DNA of 64,000 nt from positions 1 to 64,000 of the forward strand of contig NZ_JAQSDZ010000001.1 of the NCBI RefSeq assembly GCF_029946165.1. The letters run 5' to 3'. Below, one piece after another: positions 1 to 8,695 of the stretch. Position 1 is the stretch's first letter; every line of letters begins with the position of its first letter. The DNA is from Methylotenera sp. Its GTDB lineage: Bacteria > Pseudomonadota > Gammaproteobacteria > Burkholderiales > Methylophilaceae. A program made the position numbers and the translations under genes. The notes beneath the pieces are model-generated. The model saw only the letters and a program-made list of their open reading frames with translations. It was not told the origin of the DNA and searched no databases.

Positions 1-123
1 TTCCTTTGAAGGTCATTGGTAAAATATCATTTACACAGATTTTTTTACAGGCTCTAAGTAAGGTTAGTCAGTACTATATTTTTATATCTGTCTATTATAT
101 ATATATCTATGTATCTCTCTATA

Positions 124-149
124 GGTTAGCAGTGGTTAGCGGTGGCTAA
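124..149. repeat. short imperfect 10-bp tandem repeat (GGTTAGCAGT GGTTAGCGGT GGCTAA)
   Basis: Read directly from the sequence, next to a phage-like gene. Confidence 0.5.
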
Positions 150-165
150 ATTTGGATATTATTCT

Positions 166-570
166 TTAAAAGTTATCTTCGTCATCAATCGTATCAACAT
201 TAGAACTAGATGGTTTATCGTTAGGATATCGAGGTTTACTTGCTCTCACAGACTGTGCTTGACTAAAGGCTTTAATCTCACTTAATTGCCTATCCAGCTC
301 TTGATGAGAATAGATTCCATTCGAGTCAACCTTAAAGAATTCTTCTAGTATTTCTTTGAGAACTTCCTCACCTCTTGTATCTTTGATATCAATTCTTCTA
401 TTAAAGGCACTACCAAGTGGAGGAAGCTTATTACCATTAGTCCAGTAAGCTACCAATAGTTTGATATAAACAGCTACATGGGCATCACTTAAGTTATTAA
501 TTTCATGTAAGAACAAACCTACATTCAACTTGAGCCAAGCCATTGGGTCTTTATTAGTTTTAGTTGCCAT
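166..570 (-). CDS. DUF1376/YdaU-like phage-associated protein
   Basis: Translation ...MAWLKLNVGLFLHEINNLSDAHVAVYIKLLVAYWTNGNKLPP... resembles the DUF1376 N-terminal pattern. Confidence 0.5.
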   Translation of the reverse strand: MATKTNKDPMAWLKLNVGLFLHEINNLSDAHVAVYIKLLVAYWTNGNKLPPLGSAFNRRIDIKDTRGEEVLKEILEEFFKVDSNGIYSHQELDRQLSEIKAFSQAQSVRASKPRYPNDKPSSSNVDTIDDEDNF

Positions 571-752
571 TATTCTTCATTTCCTTCTTTTTGATTTTTA
601 TGCTCTTTAAGCAAAATCGCTAGAGCTTGATTGTTGTTAATTTTTACTTCGTATTTACTTAAATAATTTCTTTGGAATAACTTTAGGTATTCAAAAGTAA
701 CGAGCGGTAACGCAAAGCTCCTAAAGATTTTCTTATCATCCATGGGGTACAT
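570..752 (-). CDS. hypothetical small protein, apparently coupled to the DUF1376-like gene
   Basis: 60-aa ORF whose stop abuts the next gene start; no family recognised. Confidence 0.4.
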   Translation of the reverse strand: MYPMDDKKIFRSFALPLVTFEYLKLFQRNYLSKYEVKINNNQALAILLKEHKNQKEGNEE

Positions 753-832
753 ATTTCCTTATACAGTTAGAATATTTACAATTGGTCTTCCTAAAGTATG
801 TACATCAGGCTGTAAGCCATTGAATTTATGCA

Positions 833-1322
833 TCAACCTTGTATATTTGGTGTTACGGGAGTTAAGTGTCTCTTAGCGATATCTGAGCCTTCACCACCAG
901 TCTTAACCCTATTGATAACCTTAGCTACCTTCTCAGCTTCGCGAGTGTCTAAGGTAACTGTAGTAACTGGTGATAAGTCTTGAAGGTCTGAAGGTAACTC
1001 TAGAGTCGCTAGGTTCTCGTTGTACTGAGAACGGATATGTGTTGGATGAGTTAAGCTAGTGTCTACTGCGTGGACACCGTAGCGAACCACATAGCATCTG
1101 CTCGTACTGCTCTAGCTAAATCACCAAAGCCAACTTCAGCACACCACTGAGAAAACTTTTGGTCTGCCTTATGTAACTTACGTCCAACTAGCAGAGCTTC
1201 TCCGACTGACTTCCAAAGTTGCCTCTGTTCTTGCGCTGTGGTCTTAATGGTAGACCATGCAGATATACCTCTGCTGACTATTGCTTGTTGAATATCAATA
1301 ATGACATATTCAAGAGTAACTT
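833..1322 (-). pseudogene. frameshifted phage-like gene remnant
   Basis: Minus-strand frame upstream of ORF 833..1090 reads ...SRGISAWSTIKTTAQEQRQLWKSVGEALLVGRKLHKADQKFSQWCAEVGFGDLARAVRADAMWF.. then stops at about 1060. The coding-like sequence continues in another frame as GVHAVDTSLTHPTHIRSQYNENLATLEL.... Confidence 0.5.
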
Positions 1323-1511
1323 AAGGGTGATAAAATACTGGGGAATTTGGAGCAATTAGAATTAAAGCTTGTGGTACTATTGTGGTACTTTTAAAAACAC
1401 ACCACTCTAAGAACTAGATTGTATGCGGGTTGCAGAGGTTACTTTGAATCCTCAACGCCTCTTTTGGGCACCAAATCAAACCTTATTCTACTCCATTCAA
1501 CGAGACTCATT

Positions 1512-1727
1512 ATGTCACAAACTACACAATTTGATTTAACTACAGAATACGTAGAATTATGCAATCTACTAAAATTATTAGGATTAGCTGACAGTGGCGG
1601 TCGCGGTAAAGCAATGGTGGCGGAAGGGTTAGTGAAGGTTGATGGTTTAATTGAAACTAGAAAAACAGCTAAAATCCGCACTGGTCAAACGGTAGTGGTT
1701 GGCAATCAAACGATTAACATTAATTAA
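1512..1727 (+). CDS. RNA-binding S4 domain protein (YbcJ-like)
   Basis: MSQTTQFDLTTEYVELCNLLKLLGLADSGGRGKAMVAEGLVKVDGLIETRKTAKIRTGQTVVVG: compact S4 fold. The ATG at 1512 is preferred over the longer ORF. Confidence 0.8.
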   Translation: MSQTTQFDLTTEYVELCNLLKLLGLADSGGRGKAMVAEGLVKVDGLIETRKTAKIRTGQTVVVGNQTININ

Positions 1728-1844
1728 ATAAGCTGGTGATTGTCACTAGGTCGGATATTTTTCTAAATCAATGAATTATTTCTAATTCACACAACACCTT
1801 AACTTACAACAGCTATATTTAGATGAGTAATCAGTAATATGCAA

Positions 1845-1858
1845 TTATCACGTGATAA
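1845..1858. repeat. perfect 14-bp palindrome TTATCACGTGATAA
   Basis: Self-reverse-complementary, intergenic. Confidence 0.6.
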
Positions 1859-1864
1859 GAAATC

Positions 1865-1894
1865 AGCTTTAGAGCGCACTTAAACTCTAAAGCT
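1865..1894. repeat. 10-bp perfect inverted repeat AGCTTTAGAG-N10-CTCTAAAGCT
   Basis: Read directly; lies between convergent genes with no T-run on either side. Confidence 0.6.
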
Positions 1895-2032
1895 TGAATC
1901 TGACTAAACCTTACCGATACTTATAAACTTTCTTATTGAAAGATGAATATATTTTAGAGGTTTATTCTAGCTACTTTGACAAATAGGCTTTTGAATAAAT
2001 TAAGCTTGTTGTGGAAAGTCTAACGCAAGCTA

Positions 2033-2293
2033 TTAATAAGTACGTTTTCTTGGTGTAAATGTGGCACCACCAGATTCAATATGCCTGAAAGTAATGCGGC
2101 CATTATTGATATCATATGGAGAAAGTTCCAAAGTTACTTTGTCGCCAGCTAGAATTCGAATGTGATTTTTTTTCATTTTACCGCCAGTATAGGCAATTAA
2201 CTTGTGCCCATTGTCCAACGTTACGCGATAGCGCGAGTCTGGTAATATTTCCATCACCACACCATTCATTTCAATCAATTCTTCTTTAGCCAA
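2033..2293 (-). CDS. infA: translation initiation factor IF-1
   Basis: [60 protein letters not shown] is diagnostic. TTG start at 2293 with GGAG 7 nt upstream fits the canonical N-terminus. Confidence 0.95.
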   Translation of the reverse strand: MAKEELIEMNGVVMEILPDSRYRVTLDNGHKLIAYTGGKMKKNHIRILAGDKVTLELSPYDINNGRITFRHIESGGATFTPRKRTY

Positions 2294-2556
2294 ATCTAGT
2301 TCTCCAGTAATATTTTGAAGCAATTTACAATAAGCAACAATCTCTATAGAGCTTGTTGCTTAAAATGAAAGTTCTAGTAAAAAATACTACTCACATTTAA
2401 ACTACTTGCAACTGATCCATATACTGCTCGCGCGCATTATAACGCTTGAGTTCTGATTAATCAATTGATTAATCCTCTAAATTATGTGCCAAATACCAAC
2501 AAATTTATAAATTTACATATTTTTCATTGCTAATCATGATTTATAGAAAATATTGC

Positions 2557-2585
2557 TTGACACGGCAATTGTTTACAAGTAAAAA
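2557..2585 (+). promoter_or_regulatory. candidate sigma-70 promoter of the cold-shock gene
   Basis: TTGACA, 17-nt spacer, TAAAAA; would give a ~100-nt 5' UTR. Confidence 0.4.
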
Positions 2586-2694
2586 GTAATTTCGGCGTTT
2601 GGATGTTTAAAGTGGTTAAGTTCTCAAGACTGATTATTTGTTAAAAACCCAATCATTTAGGGTGCCTCCCTTTTTTAAAAGTATGGAATAAGAT

Positions 2695-2898
2695 ATGGCT
2701 ACAGGTTTAGTTAAATGGTTTAATGATTCAAAAGGTTTTGGTTTCATTACTCCTGATGCAGGCGGCGACGATTTATTCGCTCATTTCTCAGCTATCGTAG
2801 ATAGCGGCTACAAAAGCTTAAAAGAAAATGATCGCGTAAGTTTTGACGTTACAGACGGTCCAAAAGGTAAACAAGCTTCAAACATCCAAAAAGCTTAG
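2695..2898 (+). CDS. cold-shock protein (CspA family)
   Basis: [37 protein letters not shown]1/RNP2 motifs. Confidence 0.95.
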   Translation: MATGLVKWFNDSKGFGFITPDAGGDDLFAHFSAIVDSGYKSLKENDRVSFDVTDGPKGKQASNIQKA

Positions 2899-2932
2899 TT
2901 AACTAGAATCCAGTTAATGGAATTCAAAAAAA

Positions 2933-2959
2933 AATAGCCCTTCATTGGGCTATTTTTTT
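2933..2959 (+). terminator. rho-independent terminator of the cold-shock gene
   Basis: AATAGCCC-TTCATT-GGGCTATT followed by a T-run. Confidence 0.85.
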
Positions 2960-3025
2960 ATCTTAAAATTGATGGTTTTAATTCAAACCTAAAAGTATTC
3001 TAGCCTATTAAAATTTAACACCCAC

Positions 3026-3280
3026 ATGACTCCTACCGATTTGATTGGCTATTCCTCAGCCTTTTTAACTACATTTGCTTTCGTGCCACAAGCATTGCAC
3101 TCATGGAAAACACGTGATTTATCAGGTGTTTCACTACCCATGTATAGCTTGTTTAGCTTGGGCGTATTGGGTTGGTTCATGTATGGCCTAATGATTACGA
3201 GTTGGCCCATAATTCTGGCCAACGGCATCACCTTAGTTTTAGCGTGCGCAGTGCTTATTTTAAAACTAAAGCACCGCTAA
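3026..3280 (+). CDS. SemiSWEET family sugar transporter
   Basis: 84 aa, three TM segments, PQ-loop FVPQALHSWKTRDLSGVSLPMY. Confidence 0.85.
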   Translation: MTPTDLIGYSSAFLTTFAFVPQALHSWKTRDLSGVSLPMYSLFSLGVLGWFMYGLMITSWPIILANGITLVLACAVLILKLKHR

Positions 3281-3292
3281 CACGTTTTAGCA

Positions 3293-5122
3293 CTACTTCC
3301 CAAGTGCGTAAACCACAATATTATCGCCAGCAGTATAGCCAAATATAGAATTACCCCCTGCAGCGACTGCTACATACTGCACACCATCAATTTCATAGCT
3401 GATAGGTGGCGCATTAACACCTGCATCGACTTTAGTTTGCCACAATAAGTCACCTGTATTGCTGTTGTATGCATTAAAGTTGCCGCTGCCCTCACCCATA
3501 AATAACAAGCCGCTTTGAGTCGCAAGCAAGCCGCCCATCAAAGGCTGCTCAGTTTTAACTTGCCATCGCATTTTTCCTGTTGCAAGATTGATTGCTGAAA
3601 TCACGCCCCAACGCGGGTCTTTAGTTGGTTCAGACGATGCATATCGAGTAGAGGGCTTGCCATCCAGAGCATCCTCTTCCACTAAGGTATATTTAATGGG
3701 CGCATGTATACCAGCTACAAAACTGGTTTGATTATGCTCATCTAGCGCACTAGGGCTCCAGTTTGATCCACCTAAAATCCCAGGGTAAAGTACAGTGCCT
3801 TCTTTACTTGCTTTAGCAAAAAGATTTTTTTGTGGTACGAATGCATCAGACTTCATCAGCAGCTTACCAGTTGCTCTGTCGTTAACGTAATACCAACCAG
3901 TTTTACTGGCCTGCCCTACGGCAGCAATAGGCTTGCCGTCCTTCTTATAATCAAACAACACGGGCGGACTCGCTAAATCATAACCCCATACATCGTGTGG
4001 TACCTGCTGATAGTGCCATTTAAGCTTGCCTGTTTCAGTATCTAAAGCAATTAGAGAAACTGTATACAGATTATCCCCAGGACGAGAAATGTCGTTCATT
4101 TGCGGCGAAGGATTACCCGTACCAAAAAAAAGCGTATTGGTTTTAGTGTCAATAGCAGGCGTGCTCCAAGCAGAACCTCCGCCAAAGCGCCAAGCGTCTT
4201 TATTATTCACCATATTAGCTTTTTCAGCAGCAATATCTCGATTGAGCGAGATACCGTCTGAAGTTGTTTCAGCAAATACGCCCTCCCAACCTTGCGTTGG
4301 AATGGTATCAAATGTCCAAATACGCTTGCCACTAGCAACATCATAAGCAGCCAAGAAGCCTGGGCGACCATAACGGCCATCAACACCAACCACAGCACCT
4401 AGAGGTGCATTGACTGTTGGTTGGTCAATGTGCAGGCCATAACCCACTCCTGTTATGCCAACAATGACCTTGCCATGATAAACGACTGGCGCCATCGCGA
4501 TACCGACGCCCGTACCGCCATAGGCTTCTTTATGGCTTTTAGCGTCTGCCTGACTTAATGAGCTGGTTTTTTCTGTTAATGCCGTGTCATCGGCAACATC
4601 AATATCCCAAATCTTTGCGCCACTTTTAGCATCAAGTGCAATCAAGCGCGCGTCAACCGTACCAATAAATACTTTACCACCACTTACTGCCACGCCTCTA
4701 TTTGCAGGGCCACAGCACATTTTCCAATTCGCCCTACGCTCATGTTGATAGCGCCAAAGCTCTTTACCCGTTTTGGCATCTAATGCAACGACATGATTGA
4801 AAGGTAAAGCTACATACATGAAGCCACCAGTGACGATAGGTGTGGCCTGAAAACTTGCAACAACGCCACTTTTGAATTGCCAAGCCAGCTTTAAGTTTTT
4901 AACGTTTTGTGGATTAATTTGCGTGAGTGGAGAAAGCCGCTGATTTGTAAAATCACGGCCAAAACTTGGCCACTCTTTATCTGTACTACTTGATTGAACA
5001 TTTATTTGCTTAGTAGGAGAGCTACTGCATGAAAGCATTGCGACACTACTTAACAAAACTAAACCAAATAAACCAAATAAACCAGCATTACTCAACTGCT
5101 TGCATTGTAAAAGACTGCGCAT
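3293..5122 (-). CDS. PQQ-dependent dehydrogenase-like quinoprotein, divergent active site
   Basis: Eight-bladed propeller type with W-motif repeats, vicinal Cys in KMCCGPANRG, and FGTGNPSP. ATG at 5122 has a strong SD (AAGGAAGG) and leads into a signal/lipoprotein-like N-terminus. Confidence 0.85.
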   Translation of the reverse strand: MRSLLQCKQLSNAGLFGLFGLVLLSSVAMLSCSSSPTKQINVQSSSTDKEWPSFGRDFTNQRLSPLTQINPQNVKNLKLAWQFKSGVVASFQATPIVTGGFMYVALPFNHVVALDAKTGKELWRYQHERRANWKMCCGPANRGVAVSGGKVFIGTVDARLIALDAKSGAKIWDIDVADDTALTEKTSSLSQADAKSHKEAYGGTGVGIAMAPVVYHGKVIVGITGVGYGLHIDQPTVNAPLGAVVGVDGRYGRPGFLAAYDVASGKRIWTFDTIPTQGWEGVFAETTSDGISLNRDIAAEKANMVNNKDAWRFGGGSAWSTPAIDTKTNTLFFGTGNPSPQMNDISRPGDNLYTVSLIALDTETGKLKWHYQQVPHDVWGYDLASPPVLFDYKKDGKPIAAVGQASKTGWYYVNDRATGKLLMKSDAFVPQKNLFAKASKEGTVLYPGILGGSNWSPSALDEHNQTSFVAGIHAPIKYTLVEEDALDGKPSTRYASSEPTKDPRWGVISAINLATGKMRWQVKTEQPLMGGLLATQSGLLFMGEGSGNFNAYNSNTGDLLWQTKVDAGVNAPPISYEIDGVQYVAVAAGGNSIFGYTAGDNIVVYALGK

Positions 5123-5163
5123 ACAACCTTCCTTTGGACTCATCAATAGCATTTAAAATTTAA

Positions 5164-5181
5164 GTATACAGATGTGTATAC
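5164..5181. promoter_or_regulatory. candidate operator palindrome GTATACA-GATG-TGTATAC
   Basis: 7-bp perfect inverted repeat ~42 nt upstream of the preferred quinoprotein start. Confidence 0.5.
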
Positions 5182-5379
5182 AGTTTGCAAATTTTTATGC
5201 CAGATGACGTGAAAGTTAAACTCTAAGATATGCAGCAAATGATTAAGTAGATTGAGAGTCAACTTATGCACAGAAGTAAAATTATGGTGCGAGATTGATA
5301 AAATAGCCCGTATTTAACCCAGATAATCCATTAGAACATTTATTTTTTAGCATTTTCCACCAAAACTGTTGCGGATGGC

Positions 5380-5458
5380 TGTAGGAGGGGCTTGTAGCCC
5401 CGAACAAAATATCACTTCGAATCGCCATCGCGATTAGGTGCCGCAAGCCCCTCCTACA
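5380..5458. repeat. REP/BIME-like palindromic element (GTAG-type REP pair)
   Basis: TGTAGGAGGGGCTTG (5380-5394) inverted to CAAGCCCCTCCTACA (5444-5458); one arm carries an inner GGGGCTTGTAGCCCC hairpin. Confidence 0.75.
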
Positions 5459-5502
5459 TTGGATTTACATTATTTCAATTATTTCTAATGGACAATCAGG
5501 GT

Positions 5503-6051
5503 TTAAGATAATGCGTATATAGCTGGCAAATTTCGCCACCAGCCATAAGAATCCATACCACAGCCAAACACATAGAGATTAGGTACGTCTAAACCAACAA
5601 AGTCAGCTTTAATTGGTTTTGGATGTGATAATTTCTTTTCTACCAATACAGCGGAATAAACCTCTTTTGCACCTAGTGCAAGGCATTTTTCTTTAATTGC
5701 CAGCAAAGTAATTCCCTCGTCCAAAATATCATCTACCAACAATACAGTTCGATTGCTTAGATCTAACTTTGGTAGAGATTGCCAGATAAGCGCATTGCCT
5801 ACCGTGTTGTTTTGATAGCGGCTAGCATGTACGTAGTCTAGTTCAAGTGGAAATGTCAGTTGTGTGAGTAATTGCCCAGCGAAAACAATACCACCGCCCA
5901 TCACGCAAATCACAATTGGTCGAGTTTCTTCAAGTTGTAAAGTGACTTCTTTGCCAATTCTGCTTATTGCAAGCTGAACGGCCTCGGATGTATGAATAAG
6001 TTGCGCTTGATCGAGCAAATCTTGAGGGTTTAGTATTTTCAATTTGGCCAT
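5503..6051 (-). CDS. hpt: hypoxanthine(-guanine) phosphoribosyltransferase
   Basis: PRPP-binding motif TVLLVDDILDEGITLLAI; ICVMGGGIVFAGQL. Confidence 0.85.
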   Translation of the reverse strand: MAKLKILNPQDLLDQAQLIHTSEAVQLAISRIGKEVTLQLEETRPIVICVMGGGIVFAGQLLTQLTFPLELDYVHASRYQNNTVGNALIWQSLPKLDLSNRTVLLVDDILDEGITLLAIKEKCLALGAKEVYSAVLVEKKLSHPKPIKADFVGLDVPNLYVFGCGMDSYGWWRNLPAIYALS

Positions 6052-6117
6052 TTGCGAATTAGTTAAGAAGTTACTTATACAAAAATTAATGAAGTTGAAA
6101 ATTTAATAATTAAGAAG

Positions 6118-8019
6118 TTAATGCAGAGTAACTTGCTCAACATCTAAAATGAAATGCTTTTCTAACCCCACTTTATGTTGCTGGCTATATTCTTCAACCC
6201 AAAGCTTCAATTCATTTTTGATGATTGCTTCATTCACATTTTCAGTGCCCTCTATCCACTTCAAGAGCTTACTTACCCAAGCAATATCAACCTCACGGGC
6301 TTGGGCTATACGCAATTTCTCATGTGGAGTTGGCATAGTATGCTCATCATCTGCAAGTAGCTCTTCGTAAAGTTTCTCGCCTGGTCGGAGCCCTACATAT
6401 TCGATTTTTATTTCATCGGCTTGAAGACCAGAAAGGCGAATCATGTCAGCGGCTAATGCTGCGATTTTAACGGGTTCACCCATATCAAGCACCATAATTT
6501 CTCCACCTTTACCCATTAAGCCAGCTTGTAATACTAACTGCGCCGCTTCTGGTATCGACATGAAATACCGAGTAATTTCAGGGTGAGTAATCGTGACTGG
6601 GCCACCTTTGGCAATTTGCTCTCTAAACTTAGGTATAACGCTACCACTACTACCTAGCACGTTACCAAAACGTACGATGACAAAACGTGTACCCATCTCT
6701 TCTCGTGCAAGCTTGACTTGTAAACCTTGGCAGACCATTTCAGCAAGACGTTTACTTGCCCCCATCACGTTGGTAGGATTGACCGCTTTATCCGTAGAAA
6801 TAAGGACAAACTTCTCAACTCCAGCTTCTTTACATGCATTGGCAATGGTGTGCGTACCAATCACATTATTTGAAAGTGCCTCCCAAACATTACCATTTTC
6901 CATCATTGGTACGTGCTTATAGGCTGCTGCATGAAACACCACTGCTGGTTGAAACTGTTCAAGCAAACTTTTAACGCGTTGTTTATTTTTAACGTCACCC
7001 GTCATAAAATGTAACTTAGTCGTAATCTTTAATGCATTAAGCTCTTGCTCCAACTGGTAAAGAGAAAACTCTGAAATGTCCAAACAAATCAATATGCTAG
7101 GATTAAACTTCAATACTTGCCGACAAAGCTCAGATCCAATTGATCCCCCTGCTCCGCTTACCAATACGGCATGTTCCGCAATCAAATGCTGCAAGCCTGA
7201 GTTATCGAGCAATACTGTATCACGGCCTAACAAATCTTCCACATCCACTTTGCGAACTTGAGAAACACTCACTTTACCGCTCATCAAATCATCAATAGCC
7301 GGCACAGTTAACACTTCTAAGCCTAGATTATTGGCTAAATCTATCGCGGAACGACGTTTTTGATGATGTTCAGAAGGCATCGCAACAATCACATGCTCAA
7401 CACCTAATCGTCGTCGAATATCGCCTAATGTTGCAATTGAGCCTAATACCTTAACGCCAAATATCTCGCGCCCCAGCATGGTTTTATCATCGTCAAGCAG
7501 ACCAACAACACGCCATTGAGTGCTCCGAGACAAATCTTTAAGCAAGGCCACCGCAGCATCGCCCGCACCTAATATTAACGTTGGCTTGCCTTGCGACAGC
7601 GCGATGCCATAAAGTGAGTGTTCTTTCCATGCTCGATAAGCAAAGCGGCTACCGCCCATCATCAACATTAGTAATAGTGGATCTAAAATCAATACAGAAC
7701 GGGGAATAACTATTGAACCACTCAACATGAATAGCAAGGCAGCAACTAAGATGGCAGCTGAAGCAACCGCAAATAAAATTCGTTTTAAATCTGACACGCT
7801 AGCAAAGCGCCACATGCCCCGATACAAACCATAAGCGACAAAAACGGCACCTTGTAATGTTGCAACCCATACGATGGATTGCAACATGTACTGAAGATGT
7901 AAAGGGGGGATGGCGAAGTTAAAGCGTAACAAGTACGCTGCAAACCAAACAAAAGCCGCTACTGCAATATCATGCAATAGCGCCAAAAAAGTAAGTGGAT
8001 TAATCAGTGATTTGGTCAT
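6118..8019 (-). CDS. nucleoside-diphosphate sugar epimerase/dehydratase (CapD/WbpM/PglF family)
   Basis: N-terminal TM helices, CoA-binding-like domain, then VSGAGGSIGSELCRQ Rossmann motif and 4,6-dehydratase signatures. Confidence 0.92.
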   Translation of the reverse strand: MTKSLINPLTFLALLHDIAVAAFVWFAAYLLRFNFAIPPLHLQYMLQSIVWVATLQGAVFVAYGLYRGMWRFASVSDLKRILFAVASAAILVAALLFMLSGSIVIPRSVLILDPLLLMLMMGGSRFAYRAWKEHSLYGIALSQGKPTLILGAGDAAVALLKDLSRSTQWRVVGLLDDDKTMLGREIFGVKVLGSIATLGDIRRRLGVEHVIVAMPSEHHQKRRSAIDLANNLGLEVLTVPAIDDLMSGKVSVSQVRKVDVEDLLGRDTVLLDNSGLQHLIAEHAVLVSGAGGSIGSELCRQVLKFNPSILICLDISEFSLYQLEQELNALKITTKLHFMTGDVKNKQRVKSLLEQFQPAVVFHAAAYKHVPMMENGNVWEALSNNVIGTHTIANACKEAGVEKFVLISTDKAVNPTNVMGASKRLAEMVCQGLQVKLAREEMGTRFVIVRFGNVLGSSGSVIPKFREQIAKGGPVTITHPEITRYFMSIPEAAQLVLQAGLMGKGGEIMVLDMGEPVKIAALAADMIRLSGLQADEIKIEYVGLRPGEKLYEELLADDEHTMPTPHEKLRIAQAREVDIAWVSKLLKWIEGTENVNEAIIKNELKLWVEEYSQQHKVGLEKHFILDVEQVTLH

Positions 8020-8131
8020 TTAGTTAGGTTGTTAGAGTATTTAACTTTGTATTCTTAGATTTTTTACATTGTATCAACATAACATCACTAAAATATAATA
8101 TTGCCCTCACAAAGCATATCTGAGTCTGATA

Positions 8132-8695
8132 CTAATGCTGAATACCATCCCTACGCAGTACTTTCAAAAACGTTAAAAATATAATTTTTAAATCTAGTAA
8201 AAAAGACTGCTTGTGCAAGTACTCTACATCAAGTTTTACTTTAATTGGAATAGGTAACTCGTCTCGACCATTAATCTGCGCCCAACCAGTTAAACCAGGT
8301 AACAATTTATCAACACCATACTCTGTTCTTAATGCTACCAAGTCATCTTGATTAAACAATGCAGGGCGTGGCCCCACAAAACTCATATCACCCTTAATAA
8401 TACTCCAAAGTTGTGGCAATTCATCTAAGCTAGATTTGCGCAGAAATGATCCTATAGGTGTCAAAAATCGTTCAGGATTATTAAGTAAATGTGTTGCAAG
8501 GGCAGGTGTATTGACGCGCATCGAGCGAAACTTTGGCATTTTAAATATTTTATTATCACGGCCTACACGATCTGACCAATACAAAATTGGCCCTGCAGAA
8601 GTGATGCGTACCAATACCATGACTGTTAAAATAGGCAAAACCATTATTAAAAAGGCAATGCAGGCTAAACATAAATCAACAAACCGCTTAATCAT
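8132..8695 (-). CDS. undecaprenyl-phosphate sugar phosphotransferase (bacterial sugar transferase family)
   Basis: RVGRDNKIFKMPKFRSMR...SSLDELPQLWSIIKGDMSFVGPRP. Start may be MIKRF (8695) or upstream at 8713. Confidence 0.92.
   Translation of the reverse strand: MIKRFVDLCLACIAFLIMVLPILTVMVLVRITSAGPILYWSDRVGRDNKIFKMPKFRSMRVNTPALATHLLNNPERFLTPIGSFLRKSSLDELPQLWSIIKGDMSFVGPRPALFNQDDLVALRTEYGVDKLLPGLTGWAQINGRDELPIPIKVKLDVEYLHKQSFLLDLKIIFLTFLKVLRRDGIQH

Noticed and set aside
61-120. TATATATA-rich stretch
   Set aside because: Simple AT-rich sequence, no repeat architecture.
1430-1500. tRNA-like 3' end (…TTTGAATCCTCAACGCCTCTTTTGGGCACCA)
   Set aside because: Arms do not fold into a proper T-stem/acceptor, so not called as tRNA; kept only as a possible att remnant.
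7900-7915. G6 run in the CapD-like gene as a phase-variation tract
   Set aside because: Too short to be a convincing contingency locus.
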